Positions 1-6,902 of a DNA stretch of 16,507 bases are shown here, piece by piece. Numbering within the stretch: the first letter of the stretch is position 1; every line of letters begins with the position of its first letter. Source of the DNA: Methanomassiliicoccaceae archaeon UBA472 (lineage in GTDB: Archaea; Thermoplasmatota; Thermoplasmata; Methanomassiliicoccales; UBA472); contig DAML01000012.1 in assembly GCA_002497075.1 (NCBI GenBank), positions 1,714-18,220 of the forward strand. The letters are read 5' to 3'. The position numbers and the translations under genes are program-made. The notes under the pieces are model-generated. The model did no database searches. It saw nothing but the letters and a program-made list of their open reading frames with translations, and had not been told where the DNA came from.

Positions 1-880
1 TCTGGCAGAAGACCACGTTGGCGCCCACGGCCTTTATCTTGTCGACCATCTGTCTCAGCATGCGCTCCTCCTCGTCGAGGAAGGCGTGCATCTGGGTGGG
101 GTCGGTGATCTCGATCTTGGCGTCGATCTCGGTCTTCTTGATCTCCAAGGCGACGTCCAGCAGGGCGATCTTGGCCTTCTCGATCCTCTTGGGCATTGCG
201 GGGTGCACCGGCTCCTTGTCCACGATGATGCCGGGGATGAGCTTGGTGTCGTCCATGGAACCGCCGTGCTTCTTGGTGACCTGGATGTTGTCCATGTCCA
301 CCTGCCACTTGCCGTTGACCTTCTCAGCTACGGCGCTGACGGAGTCGACGGAAACAGCGGCCATCAGTTCCTTGGAACCGGAGATGGACTTGCTCATCAT
401 GGCGGTCTTGGCTATCTTCAGAAGGGTCTCGCGGTCCTTCGGATCCACCTTGACGGAGACGGAGTCCAGGACTTCCATGGCCTTGTTGGCGGCCATGCGG
501 TACCCGGCGGTTATGATGGTCGGGTGCACGTTGGCGTCGATCAGGTCGATGGACTTCTTCAACAGTTCGCCGGTCAAAATGACCGCGGTGGTTGTCCCGT
601 CGCCGCATTCCTCGTCCTGGGTCTTGGCGACCTCGACGAGCATCTTGGCGGCGGGGTGCTCAACGTCGATCTCCTTCAATATGGTGACACCGTCGTTGGT
701 GATGACGACGTCGCCCATGGAGTCGACCAGCATCTTGTCCATTCCGCGGGGCCCAAGGGTGCTCCTGACAGCGTCAGCGATAGCCCTGGCGGCCATGATG
801 TTGTTGTATTGGGCGTCCTTGCCCTTCTCGCGCTTGGAACCTTCTTTGAGTATGAATATCGGTTGGTTTCCCATAGACAT
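1..880 (-). CDS. thsA: Thermosome (group II chaperonin) subunit, N-terminal part
   Basis: This is a subunit of the archaeal group II chaperonin, the cytosolic ATP-driven double-ring folding machine. About 293 codons are in the window and the 3' half lies beyond the left edge. The N-terminal equatorial domain is clear: a conserved segment reading TLGPRGMDKMLVD, the nucleotide-binding stretch DGVTILKEIDVEHPAAK, and the catalytic GDGTTTAV loop. The apical domain then begins with PGIIVDKEPVHPAMPKRI, typical of thermosomes. The start at 880 is favoured over the ATG six bases downstream because GGAGGT lies seven bases upstream. A TATA-like box and a perfect palindrome precede it. Which paralogue (alpha or beta) this is cannot be told from the fragment, so the symbol is generic. 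Confidence 0.96.
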   Translation of the reverse strand, partial: MSMGNQPIFILKEGSKREKGKDAQYNNIMAARAIADAVRSTLGPRGMDKMLVDSMGDVVITNDGVTILKEIDVEHPAAKMLVEVAKTQDEECGDGTTTAVILTGELLKKSIDLIDANVHPTIITAGYRMAANKAMEVLDSVSVKVDPKDRETLLKIAKTAMMSKSISGSKELMAAVSVDSVSAVAEKVNGKWQVDMDNIQVTKKHGGSMDDTKLIPGIIVDKEPVHPAMPKRIEKAKIALLDVALEIKKTEIDAKIEITDPTQMHAFLDEEERMLRQMVDKIKAVGANVVFCQ

Positions 881-917
881 GCGACTAACCTCCCTTGGCA
901 TCAAATTAGCTTGACAC

Positions 918-932
918 CTAGCTCTGAGCTAG
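918..932. promoter_or_regulatory. Perfect inverted repeat, candidate thermosome operator
   Basis: CTAGCTC-T-GAGCTAG is a perfect 7+7 palindrome around one central base. It lies at the predicted transcription start of the thermosome gene, just downstream of its TATA-like box. A protein bound here would block initiation or early elongation. Archaeal heat-shock repressors such as Phr act at this kind of position. That link is inference, since the site does not identify its binding protein. Confidence 0.4.
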
Positions 933-953
933 TGGGCATTGGAATGTTTGTTC

Positions 954-965
954 TTCTATATGAAG
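954..965 (-). promoter_or_regulatory. Probable TATA box of the thermosome gene
   Basis: On the minus strand this reads TTCATATAGAAG. An initiation site about 27 bases downstream would fall near 932, giving a leader of roughly 50 bases before the ATG at 880. The call rests on sequence and spacing only. Confidence 0.45.
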
Positions 966-1048
966 CTATTGTGCATCCGCCTCTTACCCATACAAAAAAG
1001 ATGATTTCCTTCGGGGGAAGCTAAGGGCGACGAAAGGGCTGGGCCGTA

Positions 1049-1059
1049 TTTGATATTAT
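1049..1059 (+). promoter_or_regulatory. TATA-like element for the DUF2240 gene
   Basis: TTTGATATTAT lies about 63-73 bases upstream of the ATG at 1122, which would give a leader of roughly 40 bases. A weak ribosome site (GAGGG, 1108-1112) sits nine bases before the ATG. The 240-base gap from 881 to 1121 is a divergent promoter region, and I see no further gene in it. Confidence 0.35.
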
Positions 1060-1121
1060 CGTGCTCGGGCAGGGCTTGGAGCAAGGTTATATCCCCTGAC
1101 GCACTTCGAGGGAACGATCGA

Positions 1122-1673
1122 ATGAGCGAGCTCCAGAAGACGGTGACCGTGGTTTTCAACCGCAAGGGCAAGAAGCTGCTGTCCGAGCGGGAGTTCATCA
1201 ACGCCCTGTTCTTCGAGCTGAAGTGGGCTGACCCTTCAGGCGCCGGCCGCATCGAGGCCAAGGAGGCGCAGCGGATACTGGAGGCGGCCATGCGTCAGGG
1301 GCTCCTGGAGCTTTCCGACGGCTACGTGAAACCGACCTTCGACCTCAAGTCGGTGGAGGTCCCTCTGAACTACAAGCCCACCAAGGACCTGCTCAAGGAG
1401 ATAGGCGAGGGAGGGTCCGCCCCGGCTGCCGCTACCCCCGCGTCGCCAAAAGGGGAGAAGAAGGCCGAGCCGATGCCAGTGTTCTCAGTGCTCATCGACG
1501 ATATTGCCGCAAAGTCCGGCTGGAACAAGCGGGACGTGGTCTCCCGGATAAACAAGGTCGTGGAACGGCTGTCCGTCGACGCCGAGGTGGCGGCGCTCCT
1601 CATCGGAAAGGACGTGGGGGTGGATGTCGGTAAGTATCTATTAGAAGTGAAGGAAGAGGTTTTGAGGAAGTGA
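1122..1673 (+). CDS. DUF2240 family protein
   Basis: This is a 183-residue soluble protein that resembles the archaeal DUF2240 family, whose function is unknown. The N-terminal half (about 1-85) looks like a winged-helix-type fold, with the stretch EREFINALFFELKW and then a segment reading AAMRQGLLELSDGYVKPTFD. This is followed by an Ala/Pro/Lys-rich linker (about 105-125) and a helical C-terminal part (about 126-183). I chose the ATG at 1122 because the family motif begins a few residues later and GAGGG lies upstream. An in-frame ATG at 1050 would add 24 atypical residues. The gene is divergent from the thermosome gene and convergent with mbf1, with three bases between stops. DNA binding is possible but unproven. 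Confidence 0.8.
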   Translation: MSELQKTVTVVFNRKGKKLLSEREFINALFFELKWADPSGAGRIEAKEAQRILEAAMRQGLLELSDGYVKPTFDLKSVEVPLNYKPTKDLLKEIGEGGSAPAAATPASPKGEKKAEPMPVFSVLIDDIAAKSGWNKRDVVSRINKVVERLSVDAEVAALLIGKDVGVDVGKYLLEVKEEVLRK

Positions 1674-1676
1674 CCG

Positions 1677-2168
1677 TCACTTCTTCTTGATGAAGTCCTC
1701 GAGGGTCATTCCTTTTTTACCGGTGGACTTCTCCACCGCGGCGATGGTGACCTTCTCCTTGATCTTGATGTCCAGGATCTTCTCCACCTTACGTATGAGA
1801 GCGTCATCAGGATGCATCGTGCCCGACTCCAGCTTGTGGATTATGCTGACCCTCTCGTTCATCTTGGCCGCCAGCTCCTCCTGCTTCCAGCCATTCTTCT
1901 CCCGGGCGTCCTTTATCCGCTTGGGGAAGTCCAAGGCCAGCTCGAACGATTCCTCGCCGCCCTCGTACACGTCCTTGGTCTTCATGCGACGCTCGCGGTT
2001 CTGCAGCCTCGCCTGGATCACTGACGGCTCGGCCGTGGTCCCCGGTTTGCCACCTGCCTTCACGTTATCGCCGAAACGGGCGCAGTCCCTGCACACGCTG
2101 AGGACCGTTCCCTCGATCCTCACCGGCAGCAGGCTCGCCATCTCCTTCCCGCACATCTCGCATATCAT
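1677..2168 (-). CDS. mbf1: Multiprotein bridging factor 1 (zinc ribbon + HTH)
   Basis: This is a 163-residue archaeal MBF1-type protein. In the family it is a transcription or translation cofactor that binds TBP in eukaryotes and associates with ribosomes in some archaea. The N-terminal zinc ribbon has C3-x2-C6 and C26-x2-C29. A basic linker follows (about 35-80), then a Cro/C1-type helix-turn-helix (about 83-137) with the core GWKQEELAAKMNERVS and the helix segment IIHKLESGTMHPDD. Length and layout are normal for the archaeal family. A strong TATA box (TATAAATTAA) lies about 30 bases upstream of the ATG. The gene is divergent from the PAN gene and converges on the DUF2240 gene. Confidence 0.93.
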   Translation of the reverse strand: MICEMCGKEMASLLPVRIEGTVLSVCRDCARFGDNVKAGGKPGTTAEPSVIQARLQNRERRMKTKDVYEGGEESFELALDFPKRIKDAREKNGWKQEELAAKMNERVSIIHKLESGTMHPDDALIRKVEKILDIKIKEKVTIAAVEKSTGKKGMTLEDFIKKK

Positions 2169-2196
2169 CTCTATCGTTCGAGCTAATGTTGCAGGA

Positions 2197-2206
2197 TTAA
2201 TTTATA
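2197..2206 (-). promoter_or_regulatory. TATA box of mbf1
   Basis: TATAAATTAA on the minus strand, 29-38 bases upstream of the mbf1 ATG, is a near-consensus archaeal TATA box. The predicted leader is only about 10 bases. Confidence 0.6.
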
Positions 2207-2234
2207 GATGAGCCGCCGCCGGAACGGAGAAGTG

Positions 2235-2250
2235 GTGAGAACGTGAGAAC
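2235..2250. repeat. Tandem 8-bp direct repeat in the mbf1/PAN divergent region
   Basis: GTGAGAAC occurs twice with no gap. A nearby long-range inverted repeat pairs AGCCGCCG (2211-2218) with CGGCGGCT (2267-2274). Both lie between the two divergent genes and could be regulatory or chance. Confidence 0.3.
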
Positions 2251-2311
2251 CAGAGGATGACTGGCTCGGCGGCTATCATAACTTGTCCCCCAATTAATGC
2301 CCTATCGGCGG

Positions 2312-2349
2312 ATGGGTTATCGCCCATGAGAAATTACGTTAGTTTCTCA
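2312..2349 (+). promoter_or_regulatory. Two adjacent inverted repeats upstream of the PAN gene
   Basis: ATGGG(6)CCCAT at 2312-2327 is followed by TGAGAAA(9)TTTCTCA at 2327-2349. The second has perfect 7-bp arms. Together they could be a DNA operator or leader RNA hairpins. They argue that this stretch is regulatory and not coding, which fits a PAN start well downstream of the first in-frame ATG. Confidence 0.35.
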
Positions 2350-2406
2350 ACCATGACATGTATTGGCAAATGCTCAAATAGAGGACGGTTTAATCAATGC
2401 TCGAAG

Positions 2407-3627
2407 GTGCCACATTTGTTGGATGAAGAGCTGGACCAATCCATCTCCAACGAGATCGTCGAGAAGCTGGAGCTTCTGGAGCGCCAGAACAGCGAGCTGC
2501 TCGAAGAGGTCAGACGAGTGGAGGGTGAGAAGAGATACGTGGAGAGCGAGCTCTTCCGGCTGCAGAAGGAGATAAAGAGGATGCGCTCCGAGCTGGAGCG
2601 GTTGAAGTCGCCTCCCCTCATCATCGGCAGCATCAAGGACATTCTTATCGACGGCCGAGTCGTCGTCAAAAGCAGCACCGGCCCGGACTTCATAGTCACC
2701 ACTTCCGAGTACGTTCCATCGGAGGACCTTATCGTCGGGGCGCGCGTCGCCCTCAACAAGCAAACGTTGGCGGTCATGTCGGTCCTGCCGCAATCGCTGG
2801 ACCCCATAGTCACCGGGGCCGAGATAATCGATAAGCCGTCCATCACCTACGAGATGATCGGTGGTCTTGACGAGCAGATCCTGGAAGTTCGAGAGGCGGT
2901 CGAGGACCCGCTGCTCCGCCCCGATCTCTATCGGCGCGTGGGCATTGAGCCGCCGAAGGGCGTGCTGCTGGTAGGCCCGCCCGGAACTGGGAAGACCCTA
3001 ATAGCCAAGGCCGTGGCCAACCACACCAACGCCACCTTCATCCGTTTCGTCGGTTCCGAACTTGTTCAGAAGTACATCGGCGAGGGCGCACGGCTCGTCC
3101 GGGAGCTGTTCGAGCTTGCTCGCGAGAAAGCGCCGAGCATAATATTCATCGACGAACTGGATTCCGTGGGCGCCAAGCGTTTGGACGTCGCGACGTCCGG
3201 CGACCGCGAGGTCCAACGGACGCTGATGCAGCTGCTGGCCGAGCTGGACGGCTTCAACCCGCTGGACAACATCAAGATCATCGGCGCCACCAACCGCCCG
3301 GACATCCTGGACGACGCGCTGCTCCGGCCGGGACGCTTCGACCGCATAATCGAGGTGCCCATACCGAGCTACGAGGCCCGGCTGGAGATCTTCCGCATCC
3401 ACACCGGCAAGATGAGCGTGGAGGATCGCCTGAACATCGAATTGCTCGCTACCAAGACGGAGCTGGCAACCGGCGCGGACATCAAGTCCATATGCACCGA
3501 GGCGGGCATGTTCGCCATCCGGGACAACCGAGACACGGTGAGCATGGCCGACTTCGAGAGGGCTATCGTCAAGGTGATGGATAACGAGGCGTCCAAATGC
3601 ACCGAGTCAGGCGTGATGTTCGCCTGA
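2407..3627 (+). CDS. pan: Proteasome-activating nucleotidase (PAN), AAA+ ATPase
   Basis: PAN is the hexameric ATPase that unfolds substrates and feeds them into the archaeal 20S proteasome. Counting from GTG 2407 (406 residues), there is an N-terminal coiled coil (about 12-66) and an OB domain (about 70-130). The AAA+ core follows, with Walker A GPPGTGKT (190-197), the aromatic pore loop RFVG (213-216), Walker B IIFIDELD (245-252) and arginine-finger-region sequence RPGRFDR. The start is uncertain. In-frame ATGs at 2257, 2326 and 2353 add an atypical Cys-containing extension. GAAGGTG at 2403-2409 could serve as a ribosome site for TTG 2416 or 2419. The protein ends in MFA, where PAN usually has hydrophobic-Tyr-X. 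The 3' end overlaps the convergent zinc-ribbon gene by 21 bases. Confidence 0.95.
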   Translation: MPHLLDEELDQSISNEIVEKLELLERQNSELLEEVRRVEGEKRYVESELFRLQKEIKRMRSELERLKSPPLIIGSIKDILIDGRVVVKSSTGPDFIVTTSEYVPSEDLIVGARVALNKQTLAVMSVLPQSLDPIVTGAEIIDKPSITYEMIGGLDEQILEVREAVEDPLLRPDLYRRVGIEPPKGVLLVGPPGTGKTLIAKAVANHTNATFIRFVGSELVQKYIGEGARLVRELFELAREKAPSIIFIDELDSVGAKRLDVATSGDREVQRTLMQLLAELDGFNPLDNIKIIGATNRPDILDDALLRPGRFDRIIEVPIPSYEARLEIFRIHTGKMSVEDRLNIELLATKTELATGADIKSICTEAGMFAIRDNRDTVSMADFERAIVKVMDNEASKCTESGVMFA

Positions 3628-3783
3628 GAAACCATCTTCCCCGACCTCAATTTCCTTTTCCAGGACGAAGGAGCCGATATAACCGCACTTGAGGCAACGG
3701 TACTTCTGACCCAGCATCATTCCCGTTTCGTAAATAACGTCAGCGGAACCGCATTCGGGACAGGTTGCGATCCAGGTCTTCAT
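3607..3783 (-). CDS. Small zinc-ribbon protein (58 aa)
   Basis: The 58-residue protein MKTWIATCPECGSADVIYET... has two knuckles, C8-x2-C11 and C30-x2-C33, followed by an acidic tail. The pattern resembles the single zinc ribbons of TFS/RpoM-like and other archaeal miniproteins, but there is no TFIIS-type acidic hairpin, so I do not call it TFS. It lies 31 bases downstream of the GPN-loop GTPase on the same strand. A TTTAAGT element about 29 bases before its ATG could give it its own leaderless transcript. Its 3' end overlaps that of the PAN gene on the other strand. Function is unknown. Confidence 0.75.
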   Translation of the reverse strand: MKTWIATCPECGSADVIYETGMMLGQKYRCLKCGYIGSFVLEKEIEVGEDGFSGEHHA

Positions 3784-3814
3784 GCGGTTATGAACCTGAT
3801 TCACCGAACTTAAA

Positions 3815-4576
3815 TCAATCGTTGGAGAGGTCCTCGCCGCCCTCGAAGGACTGCTGCACCATGTCATAGATGTCCTCCAGTCCGGACGGTTCAGTGGAGG
3901 AGGCGGGCACAACCTTCTTGTAGGCGCCGATCGACTCGAGAGCTTTGAAAAGCTCGATGCCCAGCACGGCGCGGGTGTCGATCTTGTCGGTGAGCGCGGC
4001 GTACAGTGCGTCGGGGGAATCGGACCACTCGCTGATGGCCTCCATCTCCTCCTCCTTCAGCAGGTCGCTCTTCGACAGTACGGTAAAGAACGGAACGGAG
4101 AAACGGAAGTGCACGGTTGCTGCTAACATAACAGAGGATACGAAACCGGAGGGCGTCTTGCACAGGTTGGGGTCGGCCAGGAACACCAGGCAGGCATCCT
4201 CCTTGCCCAGTTCCTCCATTATGACCTCGCTGCTCTGCCGGAAGGCGAACAGCTCGATCTGGCCTGGCGTGTCGACAAGAACGTAGTTGGTGCGGAACTT
4301 CTCAATGGACTCGGCCAGGTCCTTGGCGTTGACGGCCATCATGTCCGCGGCCACGATCTGCGCCCCGTTCGGTCCGAGACCGTACTGCTCCATGACGTCG
4401 TCCACCCGCACCCAGTCGCGGATGTCGATGTCCGGCTCATACGGCATGTGCTCCACGCCTGGGTCCAGGTTGATTATGACCGAGTCCAGACCCTGCAGGG
4501 TGAGCCATTCCTGGAAAGCGTAGATGAGGGAGCTCTTTCCGCTCCCGGCGGTGCCGACGAAGTAGATGAAGCGCAT
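3815..4576 (-). CDS. GPN-loop GTPase
   Basis: This is a 253-residue GPN-loop GTPase, a family of homodimeric G proteins related to eukaryotic GPN1-3, which assist RNA polymerase II assembly. The archaeal role is not settled. Visible motifs are the P-loop GTAGSGKSS (8-16), the family-defining Gly-Pro-Asn within GLGPNGAQIV (66-75), the G3 motif DTPGQ (102-106) and SKSD (168-171) at the G4 position. An acidic tail ends the protein. It probably heads a unit with the downstream zinc-ribbon gene. Upstream (4577-4654) there is only a weak TATA-like stretch near 4608 and no gene. Confidence 0.92.
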   Translation of the reverse strand: MRFIYFVGTAGSGKSSLIYAFQEWLTLQGLDSVIINLDPGVEHMPYEPDIDIRDWVRVDDVMEQYGLGPNGAQIVAADMMAVNAKDLAESIEKFRTNYVLVDTPGQIELFAFRQSSEVIMEELGKEDACLVFLADPNLCKTPSGFVSSVMLAATVHFRFSVPFFTVLSKSDLLKEEEMEAISEWSDSPDALYAALTDKIDTRAVLGIELFKALESIGAYKKVVPASSTEPSGLEDIYDMVQQSFEGGEDLSND

Positions 4577-4654
4577 GATATCCTGGGAAAGGAAGTATGA
4601 CGCCCTTATGATACTTGCGACGCCACGGCGACCGTCCCTAATAGGAAGACCATC

Positions 4655-5065
4655 TCAGTCCTCCCAATAACCTCCCTCTTCCTGATAGTTCACGGAGGTC
4701 TCGAAGACCTCGGCCACCTTCAATCCCACGAACCCGTGTATCGGAACATAGATGAGGAACATGATGACAATGATCAGCCAGTGCGGGAACACGTAATTGA
4801 TGGCCAGCATCGGCAACTCGGCGATAAGGAGCACAATAAAGAGCAGGACCCCGTGGAAGAACCTTGTGACGATCTTATTATCGGTACCCATTTCCCACAC
4901 TGCGTCCGCCAGAAAGGAATTGATATAGCCTAGGGCCAAGCCCAATATGACGAAGCCGATCAACAGTCCGATTATGTACCCTATGGCGATCAGGAACCCA
5001 AGGACCAACGCCCAGCCGATGATCAGTATGAACATCAGTATGGATAACCGATCCCGTGCTTGCAC
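4655..5065 (-). CDS. Small polytopic membrane protein of unknown function
   Basis: This 136-residue hydrophobic protein has about four predicted membrane segments: two closely spaced at about 10-48, then about 66-90 and 93-118. The tail is short and acidic and ends in GGYWED. I recognise no family motif. The start is uncertain: GTG at 5065 gives a short charged N-terminus (MQARDR), whereas ATG at 5035 begins directly in the first membrane helix. Neither has a good ribosome site. A TTTTATA element on the minus strand near 5143-5149 could be the promoter. Its neighbours give no clear functional hint. Confidence 0.7.
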   Translation of the reverse strand: MQARDRLSILMFILIIGWALVLGFLIAIGYIIGLLIGFVILGLALGYINSFLADAVWEMGTDNKIVTRFFHGVLLFIVLLIAELPMLAINYVFPHWLIIVIMFLIYVPIHGFVGLKVAEVFETSVNYQEEGGYWED

Positions 5066-5179
5066 AGGTCCCAGAAGTAGGACGCATCGATATCGAGATC
5101 TTCCACTGTTCCCCCACCGGAGATGACGTGCGTTTGATCCGGTATAAAACTTGCCCTGATCTTATCTGGCGGACGACGG

Positions 5180-5611
5180 TCAGCGGGTGATCTTATCCAG
5201 TGCCTTGAGAAGCTCCTCGACCTGGTCGGCCCGCCTTCTGGCCGAGGCACGTATCACCTTCTTGTTCCGACGGTTCCCGGTCAGCTTCACCGCCCCTAGA
5301 TAGGAACGGATGAGATGATCGTCCAGCCTGGACATGCGCTCCCTGAGCCCGGCCAGCTCCGGCCTGGGAATGTCCGCGAGATCGCCGGTCAGCAGCTTAC
5401 GGTCCATCTTCTCCAGCCGCTTGCGGCAGTCGCCTATCGATTCGCCGACGCTCTCGTCGAAGGAGCGACGGGCACCTTGGCGCAGTTCGGGCGGGAGATC
5501 ATCGATGATCTCCTCCGTCTCCCGCAGGACCTCCAGCACCTGGGCCACCAGGCGCCTCAGCACCTCCTCCGGACGCGTATCCTTCCCCCTGAAACGATCG
5601 AGCAGCCCCAT
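5180..5611 (-). CDS. Charged, helical protein of unknown function
   Basis: This is a soluble, strongly charged protein of 143 residues from ATG 5611, beginning MGLLDRFRGKD. Residues from about 13 to 95 look like a series of amphipathic helices, and the C-terminus is rich in Arg/Lys (GNRRNKKVIRASARRRAD) before a last acidic/basic helix. No catalytic motif or membrane segment is visible and I recognise no family. I prefer 5611 to the ATG at 5638 because a T-rich TATA-like stretch at about 5640-5651 sits at the right distance for a nearly leaderless transcript from 5611. Nucleic acid binding is conceivable from the basic tail but unproven. Confidence 0.65.
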   Translation of the reverse strand: MGLLDRFRGKDTRPEEVLRRLVAQVLEVLRETEEIIDDLPPELRQGARRSFDESVGESIGDCRKRLEKMDRKLLTGDLADIPRPELAGLRERMSRLDDHLIRSYLGAVKLTGNRRNKKVIRASARRRADQVEELLKALDKITR

Positions 5612-5636
5612 ATGCGGATGGTGCATGATGTCGCGC

Positions 5637-5651
5637 AAAATAAAAACATGC
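5637..5651 (-). promoter_or_regulatory. T-rich element: possible terminator and promoter
   Basis: The minus strand reads TGTTTTTATTTTGCG. It follows the stop of the 48-residue gene by about 55 bases, so it could end that transcript as an oligo-T terminator. It also lies 30-40 bases before ATG 5611, so it could act as the TATA box of the next gene. Confidence 0.3.
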
Positions 5652-5704
5652 CGCCCGGCTTAGGGGTGCCCCTGGAGGTGCTGCTTTTTTGGCCAAACCT
5701 GTCA

Positions 5705-5851
5705 TCACGCGTCGGAACCGTACCGGCTGCGCTGCAGGGTGGCCTCGCCCATGATGTCCTGCACGCGGTGGCGCTTTAGCATAGCCTCGGCCTCCTCCAT
5801 GGTGGGGGCGGCGAAGGTCCTGCCGCAGGTCACGCACTTGACCTTTTTCAT
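5705..5851 (-). CDS. 48-residue Cys-rich (zinc-finger-like) miniprotein
   Basis: This short ORF encodes MKKVKCVTCGRTFAAPTMEE and continues to a TGA after 48 residues. C6-x2-C9 with H28 suggests a small metal-binding finger followed by a helix (EEAEAMLKRHR). Two signals support expression. GGAGG lies nine bases before the ATG, and AGTTATATTA (5890-5899, minus strand) is a convincing TATA box about 45 bases upstream. It lies between the transglutaminase-like gene and the helical protein gene, all on the minus strand. Function is unknown. A metal-binding regulatory or adaptor protein is possible. Confidence 0.6.
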   Translation of the reverse strand: MKKVKCVTCGRTFAAPTMEEAEAMLKRHRVQDIMGEATLQRSRYGSDA

Positions 5852-5889
5852 AGGTTATTGCCTCCGGTAATATCTTCTCCGGAAGACCT

Positions 5890-5899
5890 AATATAACTT
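5890..5899 (-). promoter_or_regulatory. TATA box of the 48-residue gene
   Basis: AGTTATATTA on the minus strand predicts a start near 5869 and a leader of about 18 bases that contains GGAGG (5861-5865). Confidence 0.45.
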
Positions 5900-5929
5900 G
5901 CCGAGCGACCACGCCCGGAGGCGAAACTT

Positions 5930-6883
5930 TCAGTCGAAGGTTATCCGGGAGCTTTTCTCCACGTTGACCATCGGTCTCTTGACGCGCTTGGCGCGGGTCA
6001 TGCTGTCGTACGCCTCCCGGCCGCCCATCTCCTCGATGAGCTTGTAACCGTCCTGGGACATCCTCTTCACGTTGCAGCTGACCCTCTCCACGGAACCGGG
6101 GGCCAGGGTGATCATGAGCCTCCCGAGTATGGGCAGACCGTAAGGAATGGATTCGCGGAGCATCACCGTGCCGGGAATGGCCTCGAACCAGTCCTCCAGG
6201 GACGTCTCCCCGAGCTTGCTCAGCGAATCGCCCATGGTCGCCTGCCATCCGTCGTCCGGACCGACCACGGCGTCCATCCAATCGCCGTCGACGAACACCT
6301 GCACCTCGGCCTCGATGAGGAAATAACCGAGCGAATCGTACCACTTCTGCATGAAACTGTCCGCGCCCAGCATCTTGTCGTACCAGACGGCGATCATGTT
6401 CATGGCGAAGACCTTGTACCTTGCCTTTATGCCGGCGGCGCGGCACAACGCGACCATGGTGTTGGCCAGGTGGAAGCAGGTCCCCGTCCCCCTTTCCAGG
6501 GTGTCGCCCGCGGTGTCGAAAGGTACGTACTCCACGATCATCTGGTTCTTGGCCAGGTCGTGAGCGCGCTTGGCGAACTCCAGATCGGTAACTTGGAACG
6601 CCCCGAGCTTGTGGGCCATGGCCACGATGCGGGGGTCGCAAGGGTCGCAGTAGAGGGTGGCGGAAAGGTACTTCTCGTCCCGGGCGCCGCAGCGCATGCC
6701 CTCCTGGTATTCTGGAATGTCATAAGGGCGCGCGGGACGCCGGTAGCGCTCCTGTTCCGGCGGCCGGACCCTCATCTTCTTGACCTCGCCCAGATGGAAG
6801 GCGCTGGTCTTGAGCACGGACGCCACGCCCTTGGTGAGCAGCTTGATGAAGGGGGTGTTGGGCAGGAACTCATGCCTCTTCAT
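5930..6883 (-). CDS. Transglutaminase-like fold protein, incomplete catalytic triad
   Basis: This 317-residue protein has a transglutaminase-like (papain-fold) core at about 95-215. The catalytic-Cys motif is intact: RGTGTCFHLANTMVALC, with Cys136, followed by AAGIKARY. In active members a His precedes the next strand and an Asp follows the Trp. Here the matching region reads EAEVQVFVDGDWMDAVVGPD, so neither residue is present by eye. This suggests a non-protease role, such as binding or holding an acyl group. The N-terminal part has C79-x2-C82. The gene starts 19 bases after the stop of the LuxE-like gene and is almost certainly co-transcribed with it. Cytosolic; no signal peptide or membrane helix is seen. 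The substrate is unknown. Confidence 0.82.
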   Translation of the reverse strand: MKRHEFLPNTPFIKLLTKGVASVLKTSAFHLGEVKKMRVRPPEQERYRRPARPYDIPEYQEGMRCGARDEKYLSATLYCDPCDPRIVAMAHKLGAFQVTDLEFAKRAHDLAKNQMIVEYVPFDTAGDTLERGTGTCFHLANTMVALCRAAGIKARYKVFAMNMIAVWYDKMLGADSFMQKWYDSLGYFLIEAEVQVFVDGDWMDAVVGPDDGWQATMGDSLSKLGETSLEDWFEAIPGTVMLRESIPYGLPILGRLMITLAPGSVERVSCNVKRMSQDGYKLIEEMGGREAYDSMTRAKRVKRPMVNVEKSSRITFD

Positions 6884-6902
6884 GTAACTGAGCGAGCGCA
6901 GA

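Noticed and set aside
18..1024. Long plus-strand open frames opposite the thermosome gene
   Set aside because: They mirror the thermosome codons on the other strand in GC-rich DNA and show no protein family. The minus-strand reading is an unmistakable chaperonin.
2257..2406. N-terminal extension of PAN from the ATG at 2257
   Set aside because: The 50 added residues contain three Cys and no coiled coil, are not PAN-like, and lie over inverted and direct repeats.
5871..5886. Small hairpin TCTTC(4)GAAGA upstream of the 48-residue gene
   Set aside because: The 5-bp arms are too short to separate from chance, although it lies in the leader or promoter region.
5499..6641. A 380-codon minus-strand frame overlapping the transglutaminase-like gene
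   Set aside because: Its product is Arg/Gly/His-rich low-complexity sequence, typical of a shifted reading of GC-rich coding DNA. The other frame has a recognisable fold motif.
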